From assembly GCF_014202115.1 (NCBI RefSeq), contig NZ_JACHFW010000012.1, positions 47,971-111,970 on the forward strand: DNA of 64,000 bases, in the 5' to 3' direction. Below the pieces are notes generated by a model, which worked only from the letters and a program-made list of their open reading frames with translations, did no database searches and was not told the DNA's origin. This document shows positions 28,687-37,829 of this stretch, one piece after another. This stretch comes from Catenibacillus scindens (GTDB lineage: Bacteria; Bacillota; Clostridia; Lachnospirales; Lachnospiraceae). Each line of letters opens with the position of its first letter. Position 1 is the stretch's first letter. The translations under genes and the position numbers were made by a program.

Positions 28687-29599
28687 TTTTACTATTCTTT
28701 TTATTGTACGCCCTGGCAAAGATATCAAATTCCCTGGCAAAGACACGGATACAGGGATTGGTATTTTCTTTATTCCAGATCAGGTTCGTATTAATATAGG
28801 CGTCCACGTCTGAGATCTTAATGGGACGGATTTTTGACGGTGTAAATCGGAACACAGTTTCCGATAAAATGGAGACGCTATGTTCTGTGAGGATCTTTAA
28901 AAAGATGTCTTCGGTGCCCGATGCGGCGATACAGGGATTATAGACTGCGTGATGCTTTTCAAATAACTTTTGAAAATAGGCGGTGGAACATTGATTTTCC
29001 GGGCCGCTTAAATAGACCATGGGAAGGCCGGAAAGCTCATGGACAGTGACGCTGTCGTGATGATACAGCGGGTGCCCTTCCGGGATAAAAGCATAAAAGC
29101 TGTTTCTGAAAAATGGCTCATGGTCAATGATGGGCGATGAGTTTTCCGCCCAGTCCATAAGAATAGCCATGTCAGTCACCTGATCTTCAATCTCTTTCTT
29201 TGTATTTACTCCCACTTCCTGGATATGGATATTGACCTTAATGTCTGGATATTTCCGGTTAAATTCCGGAAGAAATTCGTAGATGAACAGGGAGCTTAAA
29301 GCGTAGGATGTGGTCAGTTCAAAGGTTCCCAGAGAGCCGTCTTTAGACATCTGTACATGTTCAATGGCCTTCTCGTACATGCCAATGATTTTTTCCGCAT
29401 CCGCAGCAAAAATCTCGCCAATAGGCGTCAGGGAGACAGAATGCTTGCTCCGCGCCAACAGTTCTACCCCAAGCCGGGTCTCAAGACTCTGAATATGCCG
29501 GCTTAAAACCGACTGGGAAATGTAAAGCTGTTCGGCAGCTTTGCTGTAATTTAAACATTTGGTCAAGGTGACAAATTCATTAAGTAAATCAATATCCAT
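28679..29599 (-). CDS. LysR-type transcriptional regulator, intact paralogue
   Basis: A 306-residue LysR protein. The N-terminal winged helix-turn-helix is LTKCLNYSKAAEQLYISQ followed by VLSRHIQSLETRLGVELL; the C-terminal periplasmic-binding-like domain starts near residue 90 (GSLGTFELTTSYALSSLF). It is the intact relative of the frameshifted gene at 22450. It may now regulate both deglycosidase cassettes through the shared operator, including the one whose own regulator is split. A glycoside or aglycone is the likely inducer. The ATG at 29599 is preceded by GGGGGAA. Confidence 0.9.
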   Translation of the reverse strand: MDIDLLNEFVTLTKCLNYSKAAEQLYISQSVLSRHIQSLETRLGVELLARSKHSVSLTPIGEIFAADAEKIIGMYEKAIEHVQMSKDGSLGTFELTTSYALSSLFIYEFLPEFNRKYPDIKVNIHIQEVGVNTKKEIEDQVTDMAILMDWAENSSPIIDHEPFFRNSFYAFIPEGHPLYHHDSVTVHELSGLPMVYLSGPENQCSTAYFQKLFEKHHAVYNPCIAASGTEDIFLKILTEHSVSILSETVFRFTPSKIRPIKISDVDAYINTNLIWNKENTNPCIRVFAREFDIFARAYNKKNSKRS

Positions 29600-29692
29600 A
29601 ATCTAAATTCCCCCGTAAACAGTAACAATCCAACGCGCGTTTATGGATAAAGTCCCATAAAGGCGATTTTCGCGGATGCGTCCTTTGGCTAA

Positions 29693-30955
29693 TTATTTCG
29701 GATTTCTGTTAATAAAACGTGTCTGATATTTGGAATAGACGATCTTCTGTTCTTTGTACAGCCCATGATACCCGGACATCATATAGCTGACAGAAACTGC
29801 CACCAGATAATAAGGCATCCCCTGAAAGCCGAACAGCTCAAAACCGATGAGCAGGGCTGTGATGGGACAGTTGGTGGCGCCGCAGAACACGCCGAGCATA
29901 CCGCAGGCCGCGCTTAAAGACATCGGAAGACCAATGAGCGGCCCAACAACGCTGCCAAATGTTGCCCCGATAAAGAAGGAGGGGACGATCTCTCCGCCTT
30001 TGAAACCGGAAGATAAAGCAAGGCTTGTAAATATCATTTTCAGCAAAAATGCTTCCGGACGGGCCCCTTCGCTGAAAGCTCGCTCGATGATGCCAATACC
30101 CGCGCCCATATAATCAGTGGAACGGACAATAAGAGTGAGGCCGATGATTATGGCGCTGGATACGATAACGCGGATAAAAGAGTTTTTAAAGTATGTTGTG
30201 AAGAATTTTCCAAAACCTCTCAGCATCAAGCAGAAAGCCGCGCTTAAAACCCCGAAAAAGATGGACAAAAAGATCATCTTTATAAAATGCTCCACATTAA
30301 ATTCCGGGATAATGGAGACATAAAAACTTTCCGAAATGACACCGAGGCTTTTTGAGAAAATGCTGGCGATGAGGGAGGCAAATACACATGGAACCAGGGC
30401 GGAATAGTGCATGATCCCCACGCTGATGACTTCCATGGCAAAGATGGCCGAAGCCATAGGCGTTCCGAAAATAGCGGAAAAACCTGCGCTCATGCCGCAC
30501 ATGATAACAATGTGGCGATCTTCGGGATTAACCCGCAGAAGCTTTCCGAGCTGGGCAGATATGCTGCCGCCAAGCTGAAGAGCCGCCCCTTCTCTTCCCG
30601 CAGAAGCCCCAAAAAAGTGGGTGAGGAAAGTGGCAATGAAGATCATTGGAGCCATTCGGCCGGGAATCTTTTCATCCTTGTGGATGGATGCCAGTATGAC
30701 GTTGGTTCCAAGGTCATTTTTCATAAAATGATAGAGGGCAACAATCAGTACGCCGCCCAGTGGAAGGCCAAAAATAACGGCCGGGTGAGCGGTATGAAAA
30801 TCAGTGGCAAATCGCAGACAGTAGAAAAAGGCCGTGGCCGCTGCCCCAACCACAAGTCCGGTCAGTGTTCCGAATAAAATCCATTTAAAAAGTACCCGCA
30901 GGCCGAAAACAGATGTGTAGGTAATATGTCTGATCCTTCGTACAAACTCACGCAT
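29693..30955 (-). CDS. CLC-type anion transporter, possibly fluoride-type
   Basis: A 420-residue membrane protein of the CLC chloride channel/antiporter superfamily with about ten hydrophobic segments. The key helix-N-terminus motifs are GREGAALQLGG, where chloride-type CLCs usually have GKxGP, and FGTPMASAIFAMEV. The GREG form is typical of the fluoride-exporting CLC branch, so fluoride/proton antiport is a reasonable guess, but I see no fluoride riboswitch before it. The start at 30955 has AGGGGGAT upstream. Confidence 0.85.
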   Translation of the reverse strand: MREFVRRIRHITYTSVFGLRVLFKWILFGTLTGLVVGAAATAFFYCLRFATDFHTAHPAVIFGLPLGGVLIVALYHFMKNDLGTNVILASIHKDEKIPGRMAPMIFIATFLTHFFGASAGREGAALQLGGSISAQLGKLLRVNPEDRHIVIMCGMSAGFSAIFGTPMASAIFAMEVISVGIMHYSALVPCVFASLIASIFSKSLGVISESFYVSIIPEFNVEHFIKMIFLSIFFGVLSAAFCLMLRGFGKFFTTYFKNSFIRVIVSSAIIIGLTLIVRSTDYMGAGIGIIERAFSEGARPEAFLLKMIFTSLALSSGFKGGEIVPSFFIGATFGSVVGPLIGLPMSLSAACGMLGVFCGATNCPITALLIGFELFGFQGMPYYLVAVSVSYMMSGYHGLYKEQKIVYSKYQTRFINRNPK

Positions 30956-31107
30956 TCCAATATATCCCCCTATGTGTCAGAATCCTAACACTATTATAAT
31001 ATATTTTTCCCGTTCCTTCTATAGAGTATTTTATATATGAAAGCTTTTGTTGCTCTGTGAACTGTAATAATCTTTGAGCAGCAGGATATGTTTGCGAACA
31101 ATAACAA

Positions 31108-31134
31108 ACAGAGCCCCATGGGTTTGGGCTCTGT
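31108..31134. other. Hairpin, possible minus-strand terminator
   Basis: ACAGAGCCC (31108-31116) pairs with GGGCTCTGT (31126-31134). On the minus strand it runs into TTTGTTATTGTT. No minus-strand gene lies upstream, so its role is unclear. Confidence 0.5.
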
Positions 31135-31173
31135 CTGTTATACTTACGATTTTATTCTAAATAAAGGAGGGAG

Positions 31174-31241
31174 GGGGGATGTATCAGGCATCCCCCAGTT
31201 ATGAAAATGAAAAGATTTATATGAAAGTTAATAACATATAG
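31174..31241 (+). other. Candidate leader peptide with start-codon hairpin
   Basis: A 20-codon frame from the ATG at 31179 to the TAG at 31239-31241 follows an exceptionally strong AAAGGAGGGAGGG site. GGGGGATG (31174-31181), which includes the start codon, pairs perfectly with CATCCCCC (31189-31196). The rest of 30956-31551 is A+T-rich and holds no further gene that I can see. Confidence 0.3.
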
Positions 31242-31551
31242 AGGGAGGATGTTTATTAACTATGGCTTTATTATAGGGAGATTTTGTGTTCAAACTGTGG
31301 CTATCTTATGAATCTGTGGTGAAAAAAATCTGAAGAAAAGTTAAAAAATATATCTAAATTGTAAAAGTTGGCAGTATTTGCTGCTGCTTAGGACAGCCGG
31401 AAACAGCAAGTATTGTCAGTATAAAACAGTGATAAGTGATTGGGCGTTTAAGATCCGGGACAGAATCTGGCATTGAGTTTTCAGAGGTTTTAAAGTATTA
31501 TGTTTATATCGGTGATCCTCCGTTGGATACAAAAAAGTGAGGTGGAAATCT

Positions 31552-31833
31552 ATGGGTTATGTTCGCAAAAAAGTATTATTTTATGGCTATGTCCAGGGCG
31601 TGGGGTTCAGATATTTCGCGAAAATGAACGCTCAGCGGTTTAATGTCACCGGATTTGTGGAAAATCTCTATGACGGCAGCGTCCACATGGAGGTTGAGGG
31701 AAAAGACTATGTTGTTGACGCCTATTTAAAAACCCTTCAGAAAGGGAACCGTTATATTGATGTCCAGCGCATGGATATTAAAGACATTCCTCTTAAAGGG
31801 GATAAAAGTTTTAAAGTGAGAGACTATTTTTAG
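31552..31833 (+). CDS. acyP: Acylphosphatase
   Basis: A 93-residue acylphosphatase, the usual size. The signature GYVQGVGFRYFAKMNA contains the phosphate-binding loop and catalytic Arg; FVENLYDGSVHMEVEG holds the catalytic Asn region. It hydrolyses acyl phosphates such as carbamoyl or 1,3-bisphosphoglycerate in the cytoplasm. The ATG at 31552 has GAGGTGG upstream and is preferred to an in-frame start five codons earlier. The cupin gene follows after 12 bases, and the AraC gene after that, so three genes probably form one transcript. Confidence 0.93.
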   Translation: MGYVRKKVLFYGYVQGVGFRYFAKMNAQRFNVTGFVENLYDGSVHMEVEGKDYVVDAYLKTLQKGNRYIDVQRMDIKDIPLKGDKSFKVRDYF

Positions 31834-31845
31834 GAGGTTTTTGCT

Positions 31846-32199
31846 ATGATTAAGAGAAAAGAAGAAATCAATATCCGTCCGGTCAAAGGAGCCCAGGGCG
31901 GAAAGGGGCAGGTTTATTTTCATGACTGGCTGACCAAAGAGGAAGCCTGCGATCTCGGCCGTGTGTTCAGCAAGCTTGTAATTCCGCCGGGAAGTTCCAT
32001 CGGCGTTCATCAGCATATCGGTGAGTTTGAGGCTATCTATGTCCTGGAAGGGCAGGCCACAGTGACGGATGGAGACGAGACGGTTGTTTTAAATCCGGGA
32101 GATATGAATCTGTGCCGCGAAGGCGGCTTCCACGGTGTGGAAAACTGTGGGGATCAGGATCTTGTTCTGATGGCGCTGATTATGTATACGCCAAAGTAA
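31846..32199 (+). CDS. Cupin domain protein
   Basis: A 117-residue single-domain cupin. Metal-binding residues are the two histidines and the glutamate in GVHQHIGEFEAIYVLEG (cupin motif 1) and the histidine in GGFHGVEN (motif 2). The fold binds small sugars or organic acids; some members are isomerases or storage proteins. It starts with TAGGAGG upstream and lies between acylphosphatase and an AraC regulator. Substrate unknown. Confidence 0.88.
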   Translation: MIKRKEEINIRPVKGAQGGKGQVYFHDWLTKEEACDLGRVFSKLVIPPGSSIGVHQHIGEFEAIYVLEGQATVTDGDETVVLNPGDMNLCREGGFHGVENCGDQDLVLMALIMYTPK

Positions 32200-32211
32200 A
32201 CAGGGGGGACT

Positions 32212-34602
32212 ATGATCGATTATCAGATCCATTTACTCACCTGGAAGGAAAAATTTGTGGATATAGCCGAGGCTGTCCGTATTGTCTATATTGTCCGGGG
32301 AACCGCTATGGTTGTTGATGATGAAAATGGCAATTATCAGGTATCTCAGGGAGACATCTTTGTTATCAATGCCGGCCGGAAATGCCAGATCGAAATGACT
32401 CCGGAAAACCTGACAGCCGTACTGTCTGTTAATTATTACCATATGTGTGAAATTTTGGATGAAGAATACCTTTATTTCTTTTTAAACAGCCGTCTGGATA
32501 CCGGTGGAAAATATACGGAAGTCATTGAACATATGCAGAGAATCCTTTTGATTTATTCAGAGCGCAGAGCGGATACGTATTTTGAAGAAGAGGGACGGGT
32601 GTGCCTTTTGTTGGACAGTATGCTCCATTATTTTCGGGCGCGGGACAGAGATTGGAAAGCCGGGGAAAAAGATAAAAATACAAGGGTTTTAAAAGTCCTG
32701 CGTTATATCCATATGAATTACAAAAGAGGTTTAAGCCTTGAGGAAATAGCAAAAAAGCTGTATTTGTCTCCTTCCGCGGCGTCACGGATGTTTTACCGGG
32801 CGACAGGAGAACATTTTGTTTCTTATTTGAATAAAGTGCGTCTGAGCCATGTGGAACATGATCTGCTCCACACGGATCATTCTATTTTGCAGATCGCCCT
32901 GGACAACGGCTTTGCCACACCAGCCTCCCTGAACAAAATTTTTAAAAAGGAATATCAGATGGCGCCGACGAAATACAGGGAAATCAACGCCGACGAAGGT
33001 TTGGGCAGCGAGAGCGGACAAAAGATTTCACAGGAGCTGTATCACATATTAAAGGAAAGTCTTAGTGAAGAAAGTACAGACAGTACGGAGGAATTATGGG
33101 CGGAGGATGGCGGCGGCGCGCAGACATTGTTTAATGCCAACCATCTCCTTAATGTGGGACCGATCTATATTTTAAGATCTGCGGATGTTCAGAGCCATGT
33201 GCTTGAGATCGCGGATCAGCTTCATATTGAATATATCCGCCTGTGGGGGATTTTTTCAAGACAGATGATGATCTTTTATGGAAATCAGGAGGGGTATAAT
33301 TTTTCTTTTATTGATATTATCCTGGATTTTTGTGTGGAAAACCATCTGAAAGTTTTTTTTGATCTTGGAAGACGGAAAAATGTAGCATTATCCAGTGAGA
33401 GGGAAAATATTTATTCTTTTGAGGATAATATGCTCCTGGAAAGCCGGGAAGCATGGGAGAATCTCATTGACGCCTTTATACGCCATATCATTTATCGCTA
33501 TGGCCGGCATGAAGTCAGTCAGTGGATTTTTGAAATGACCTTCTTTCTGAACGAATTGCCCTATTACAGCGCTGAGAAGTACAGCAGCCATCAGGTTTGG
33601 GAGACGACTTACCAGATCATTAAAAAACATCTTCCCCAGGCAAGGATTGCCGGGCCGGGGCTTCCGGCTTTTTGTGATTTTGAGATTACCCGGATGGTTT
33701 TAAGAGATTTCATGGATACACAGTATTTGCCGGATATTTTTACATCTTTTCATTTTCCCTATCTTGAAAGGCAGGATATGAAAGATGTGTCTGTGTACGA
33801 GAGAGAAATTTCAAAAAATACAAAAACCGATTTTTTGTCGGCTCAGATTTTGTTTGTTTTGAAGGAACTTAAAAAAATGGGCTTTAAGGGACAAAATTGT
33901 ATTACAGAGTGGGGAGTCAGCCTGGCGAACCGAAATTACATTCAGGACAGTTGTTTCAGAGGTGCCTTTACAGTATTTAATATTTTAAAAAATTATCGCT
34001 ACGCGGACGCTTTGGGGATTTTTTACGCCTCGGATATGCTCAATGTATATGCTGACAAAAAGGCGGTTTTGCAGGGAAGCGGAGGTATTGTTACACGTCA
34101 CGGCATCCCTAAGCCGGTGTTTTTCGCCCTTGATTTCCTTGGGAAGCTTGGAAAACAGGTTTTGCGGCAGTCGGAAAATGGTATTATTACAAAAGATGAG
34201 GACGGCAATTTTAAGATTTTGTGCTTTAACCTTAAAGTTTTAGGATCGGCCTATTATCTTCTGGAGGAAAACTCTTACCAGCCGGAGGAAATTAACAGGC
34301 TGTTTGTCAACAAAGACTCAAAGAAAATAAAAATTACACTGTCTGTGCCTGGTGACGGTCAGCAGGTGAAAATACGCCATTCCATTATTAATGATATGTA
34401 CGGCAGCGTTTTAAATCAGTGGATTCAGTTAGGATGTGCCAGTGACCTCCAAAAAGAGGACATTGATTATATCCGAAAGACTTGTGTACCTGGCATGATT
34501 CTGCAAAATGAAAATATTCAGAATGGAAAACTTGTTCTGAATTTAACTTTAGCACCCAACGAAGTTCGTCTGATCACAGTGCAGATTGTCGATACAGTGT
34601 AA
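32212..34602 (+). CDS. AraC regulator fused to a GH39-like sensor domain (copy 1)
   Basis: A 796-residue protein with three parts: an N-terminal cupin-like AraC sensing domain (about 1-95), the two helix-turn-helix AraC DNA-binding domain (about 158-260; LSLEEIAKKLYLSPSAASR and ILQIALDNGFATPASLNKIF), and a long glycoside-hydrolase family 39-like TIM barrel (about 300 to the end). The likely GH39 nucleophile region is kept as ITEWGVS, but the acid/base place that reads WNE in active enzymes is WIFEMTFF here. So the barrel probably binds a sugar ligand without cutting it. It is followed by a GPH sugar transporter that it likely controls. A paralogue lies at 39083. Confidence 0.85.
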   Translation: MIDYQIHLLTWKEKFVDIAEAVRIVYIVRGTAMVVDDENGNYQVSQGDIFVINAGRKCQIEMTPENLTAVLSVNYYHMCEILDEEYLYFFLNSRLDTGGKYTEVIEHMQRILLIYSERRADTYFEEEGRVCLLLDSMLHYFRARDRDWKAGEKDKNTRVLKVLRYIHMNYKRGLSLEEIAKKLYLSPSAASRMFYRATGEHFVSYLNKVRLSHVEHDLLHTDHSILQIALDNGFATPASLNKIFKKEYQMAPTKYREINADEGLGSESGQKISQELYHILKESLSEESTDSTEELWAEDGGGAQTLFNANHLLNVGPIYILRSADVQSHVLEIADQLHIEYIRLWGIFSRQMMIFYGNQEGYNFSFIDIILDFCVENHLKVFFDLGRRKNVALSSERENIYSFEDNMLLESREAWENLIDAFIRHIIYRYGRHEVSQWIFEMTFFLNELPYYSAEKYSSHQVWETTYQIIKKHLPQARIAGPGLPAFCDFEITRMVLRDFMDTQYLPDIFTSFHFPYLERQDMKDVSVYEREISKNTKTDFLSAQILFVLKELKKMGFKGQNCITEWGVSLANRNYIQDSCFRGAFTVFNILKNYRYADALGIFYASDMLNVYADKKAVLQGSGGIVTRHGIPKPVFFALDFLGKLGKQVLRQSENGIITKDEDGNFKILCFNLKVLGSAYYLLEENSYQPEEINRLFVNKDSKKIKITLSVPGDGQQVKIRHSIINDMYGSVLNQWIQLGCASDLQKEDIDYIRKTCVPGMILQNENIQNGKLVLNLTLAPNEVRLITVQIVDTV

Positions 34603-34747
34603 GTAAATAACAATTTTGGAAAAGCAAAAAATGCTTTTGCGTAAAACAAAATTAAAATATGCAAAAATAGACAAGAACAAATAAATGAATCGATAAGAAT
34701 ATCTAAAGTAAAAAAGTTAAAATACCCTGTGGAGTAAATATAAAAAT

Positions 34748-34777
34748 GAATCAGCTCTTACGGCTGAATCGTTGTAA
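34748..34777. repeat. Degenerate palindromic repeat before the GPH transporter
   Basis: GAATCAGC and CGGCTGAATCGTTG (34761-34774) are related to the arms of the repeat at 20627. It lies in the leader just before the transporter ribosome site. Confidence 0.5.
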
Positions 34778-34802
34778 AAATACTTTATGGAGGATGAAGA
34801 CA

Positions 34803-36185
34803 GTGGAAAAGAAACTGAGAGCTTCAAAAGCGGCCGTCATCTGCTATGGATTTGGTGACCTGGCCTCACAGTTTGTATGGACTTTTGTTGGTTCATATCT
34901 TACAATTTTTTACACAGATATCGTTGGAATTGCCCCGGTGGCAGTTTCAGCAATTATGATCATTGCCCGTATCTGGGACGCAATCAATGACCCGATGATG
35001 GGCGCTATCGCGGAGCGGACAAAATCCAGATGGGGACGCTTCCGACCTTATATTGCCTTTGGCTGTCCATTTCTGGCAATTTTCAGCGTGCTGACCTTTA
35101 CCAACCCGTTCAGTGGCCAGTCCACTGCAGGCGTATTGTGGGCCGGTATTATTTATATTATTGCCGGTATGCTTTACACGCTGACTAATATTCCATACGG
35201 CGCCATGGCTGCCGTTATGTCTGAGGACGCGAACCAGAGAAATCAGATCAATACTTCAAGAAATGTTGGTATGAACGCCGGAATGGCGCTGGTAAACGCC
35301 CTGTCCCCGATCCTTCTTCTTGCCCTTTCCAATAAAGGAGCGGAAGTCGCTGACGCTAAAGGTTATTTGTCAACGGTTATTATCTACGCTATTGTTTCGA
35401 TTCCGCTGTTTTTCGCGGTATTCTTTACGGCGCGGGAAAATGTAAAGCCTCTGGCTTCAACAGTCAACCGTAAGTTCTCTTTTAAAGAAACTGTGAAAAA
35501 TCTTGTGACAAACAAGTATCTTATGATTGTTACAGGTATTATGGCGATTCAGATGACAGCGTTTATGGGACGTATCGCAGTGACAAGCTACTGGGTTATT
35601 TACTGCCTGGGTTCTTTCACGCTGATCTCCCTGATTATGACCCTGCCTACAGTGATCGGTATCTTTACATCACTGTTGGTTCCGTTCCTGGCAAAACGCA
35701 TGGGCAAGAGAAATGTGCTGATGATGTCTCTTCTTGGACAGTGCGTCGGACTGCTGATCATGTACTTTGCGCCGTTTAATAATATTTCGATGATTATTGT
35801 GGGCGATGTATTATTTGGTATTTTCAATATCGGTATGCCTATGACTCTTTCTATGGTTGCGGATTCCGTAGACTACATGGAAGAAAAGACAGGCGTCCGT
35901 ACAGACGGAACAGCTTACGCGACCTACGGCCTGGCTACAAAGTTCGGAAACGCTGTGGGCGGCGCTGTGGGTGTTCTGATCATTACCGCTTTTGGCTATA
36001 TCCCCAACGCTGAGCAGACTGCGGAAGCTATGAGCGGAATCAATATTACTGTAAACCTGATTCCGGCCATCCTTTATATCATTGCTTTCTTCCTCTGCTT
36101 CCTGTGGAATATGAGCGATAAGGACGCGGACGGCATCCGTGAACGTCTGATGCAGCGTCACGCGAAAGAAGAAAAGAACGCGTAA
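34803..36185 (+). CDS. GPH family sugar:cation symporter
   Basis: A transporter of about 460 residues of the glycoside-pentoside-hexuronide family, with around twelve membrane spans. The signature after span 2, MGAIAERTKSRWGRFRPYIA, is clear, and the later segment ADSVDYMEEKTGVRTDGTAY matches the second family motif. I favour the GTG at 34803 because GGAGG ends nine bases before it; an ATG at 34794 sits directly on that site. It probably imports a glycoside or released sugar with sodium or protons. It lies between the two AraC-GH39 regulators and ends at a strong terminator. Confidence 0.92.
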   Translation: MEKKLRASKAAVICYGFGDLASQFVWTFVGSYLTIFYTDIVGIAPVAVSAIMIIARIWDAINDPMMGAIAERTKSRWGRFRPYIAFGCPFLAIFSVLTFTNPFSGQSTAGVLWAGIIYIIAGMLYTLTNIPYGAMAAVMSEDANQRNQINTSRNVGMNAGMALVNALSPILLLALSNKGAEVADAKGYLSTVIIYAIVSIPLFFAVFFTARENVKPLASTVNRKFSFKETVKNLVTNKYLMIVTGIMAIQMTAFMGRIAVTSYWVIYCLGSFTLISLIMTLPTVIGIFTSLLVPFLAKRMGKRNVLMMSLLGQCVGLLIMYFAPFNNISMIIVGDVLFGIFNIGMPMTLSMVADSVDYMEEKTGVRTDGTAYATYGLATKFGNAVGGAVGVLIITAFGYIPNAEQTAEAMSGINITVNLIPAILYIIAFFLCFLWNMSDKDADGIRERLMQRHAKEEKNA

Positions 36186-36215
36186 TTGTAAAAAGAGAAT
36201 ACATAACAAAAAATT

Positions 36216-36237
36216 CCCCCGCTGCGCCCAGCGGGGG
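36216..36237 (+). terminator. Terminator after the GPH transporter
   Basis: CCCCCGCTG (36216-36224) and CAGCGGGGG (36229-36237) form a perfect stem with a four-base loop, followed by TTTTTTGTT. Confidence 0.92.
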
Positions 36238-36305
36238 TTTTTTGTTATGCTGCGCGCGCGGATCGCGGCATGGAGGTTATAATGAAAAGAAGACTTTAGG
36301 AGTTG

Positions 36306-37608
36306 TTAATTTTGTGAAGTCTGATTTTCCTCGATCCAGGCGTCAAGCTGTTGCTGCATGGTAGCTACATAGTTATCGATATCGGCAGCTTTCAGCTTTT
36401 CAATAAATGCCGGAATCTGATCGGGGCCGCTGACTCCGGCCAATAAGGAAGGGTTAAATTCGCTGACAACATTGGTTAAAGCTGTCAGTGTATTGGTCGC
36501 AGCAGATGTATCAATACCAAATCCAAGATAATCCGATAAAATAGCATTCTGGTTGAGTTTTAATGTTTGCTCACGATAGTCTGCGGGCTGTCCGGCTCGT
36601 ACCTTTGCCAGGAAGCCGTTGCCGATAATGGATGAAAAATCACCAATATAATATCCGCAGCTTGTGGCGTCTTCACCAGGCATAAAGTCAATGGTTCCAT
36701 CGTCTAAGGTCTGATAATGGGCGCCTTCGATGCCCCATGTGAGAAGGTTTACGATGTCCGCGTCAGTGTATAAAAGATTAAGGAATTTTACTGCGGCTTC
36801 CGGTTCTGTGGCTGATTGTGGAACCGCCCAGGTGAATTTTCTTATTGATCCGGTATTAATAATGGCGTCGGCTAATTCTATGACTGTCATATCACGTCCG
36901 GTGGACTGTTCAACCATAGAAGCGCCTGCTGAACCTCCGCTGACCAGTTTAAAATAGCCGAAGGTTGTTCCCGCCTTAACATCCGACTCTTGAGTCGGAT
37001 CTTTGGTGGCAGCGTCTTTATCCACATATCCGGCTTCATACCATTCATTCATCTGCTGTACTGTAGATTCATAAATATCTGTTTCATATAAATCTGTAAT
37101 GGTGGAACCATTTCCTGGGAAAATAGAGATGATACCTGTTGTGCCACTCTCCCCAAGCCCATCATAGGCGACGAAATTACCTTCGGGATCAATCATGTAA
37201 GGTGTAGTGATGGCGCCCCACAGGGGATTGATCTGAGGATCAACTTCTTTGACTTTGGCAAACAGTTCTGTGAAGTCATGGCGTTAAAATGGGCGCTCTC
37301 GCCGGGTAGAGTGATCATCAGATCCAGCTTTTCGTTGCTGGTGACAATAAGATTGATCTGCTGAGCGTAATTTCCCATATCAACAATGGTCAGATCAATT
37401 TCAGCATTGATTTTTTCACGGGTGATTTCATTAATGGCGTCCTCCACCATTTGAACATCATTGGGAACGGTATTCATTGTCCAAAACATAATATTTATCG
37501 TGGCGATATCTTCCAAATCTTCATCGCCGTTTGCATCCGCTGCGGAAGCCTAAGCAGCGCCGGAAGTGTCGGCATTTTCGGCTGTGGAGCCGGATGAAGC
37601 AGAGATTG
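36306..37608 (-). pseudogene. Solute-binding lipoprotein gene, broken by deletions
   Basis: This is the fourth member of the binding-protein family at 20689, 25139 and 62294. Its 5' part keeps a linker (with an in-frame TAG) and IMFWTMNTVPNDVQMVEDAI; it then jumps, at about 37275, from the TSQN segment to FAKVKEVDPQINPLWG in another frame, with roughly 100 residues lost. The 3' part (from about 37196 to 36306) is open and recognisable: FTWAVPQSATEPEAAVKFLN and the final QQQLDAWIEENQ. The signal peptide is absent because the upstream end is joined to a different gene. It cannot make a working transporter part. Confidence 0.88.
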
Positions 37609-37828
37609 CGTTGCTGCGGGTCGAAGTTTTCCCGGTACATGGGCCAGTCATTTTCGTTCATGTACACAGGATAACCCGGAAAAAGATGATTGCCATTGCA
37701 GTGATCCAGATGTCCGTGGGTGTTGACTACAATAAGAGGAAGGGATGTCACTGAGCGGACAGCGCCTTTTAAATCCCCAAAGCCAAAACCGGTATCTAAA
37801 AGGAGAGCGTGATGGCTGCCAACAAACC
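37609..37828 (-). pseudogene. Metallo-beta-lactamase-fold hydrolase fragment
   Basis: The frame from about 37828 reads HHALLLDTGFGFGDL and then VVNTHGHLDHCNGNHLFPG, which is the HxHxDH zinc motif of the metallo-beta-lactamase fold. The usual N-terminal strands are missing, and after NFDPQQRN (near 37612) it fuses into the solute-binding protein linker. Both ends are therefore deletion points. The stop codon of the esterase gene lies directly upstream. Confidence 0.82.
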
Positions 37829-37829
37829 T

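Noticed and set aside
30956..31100. Possible fluoride riboswitch before the CLC transporter
   Set aside because: I looked for the conserved fluoride aptamer bases (GGNGAUGG and CUGAUGGC-like blocks) and did not find them on the minus strand.
31249..31311. Second 20-codon leader-like frame
   Set aside because: The GGAGG touches the ATG with no spacer, which does not support initiation.
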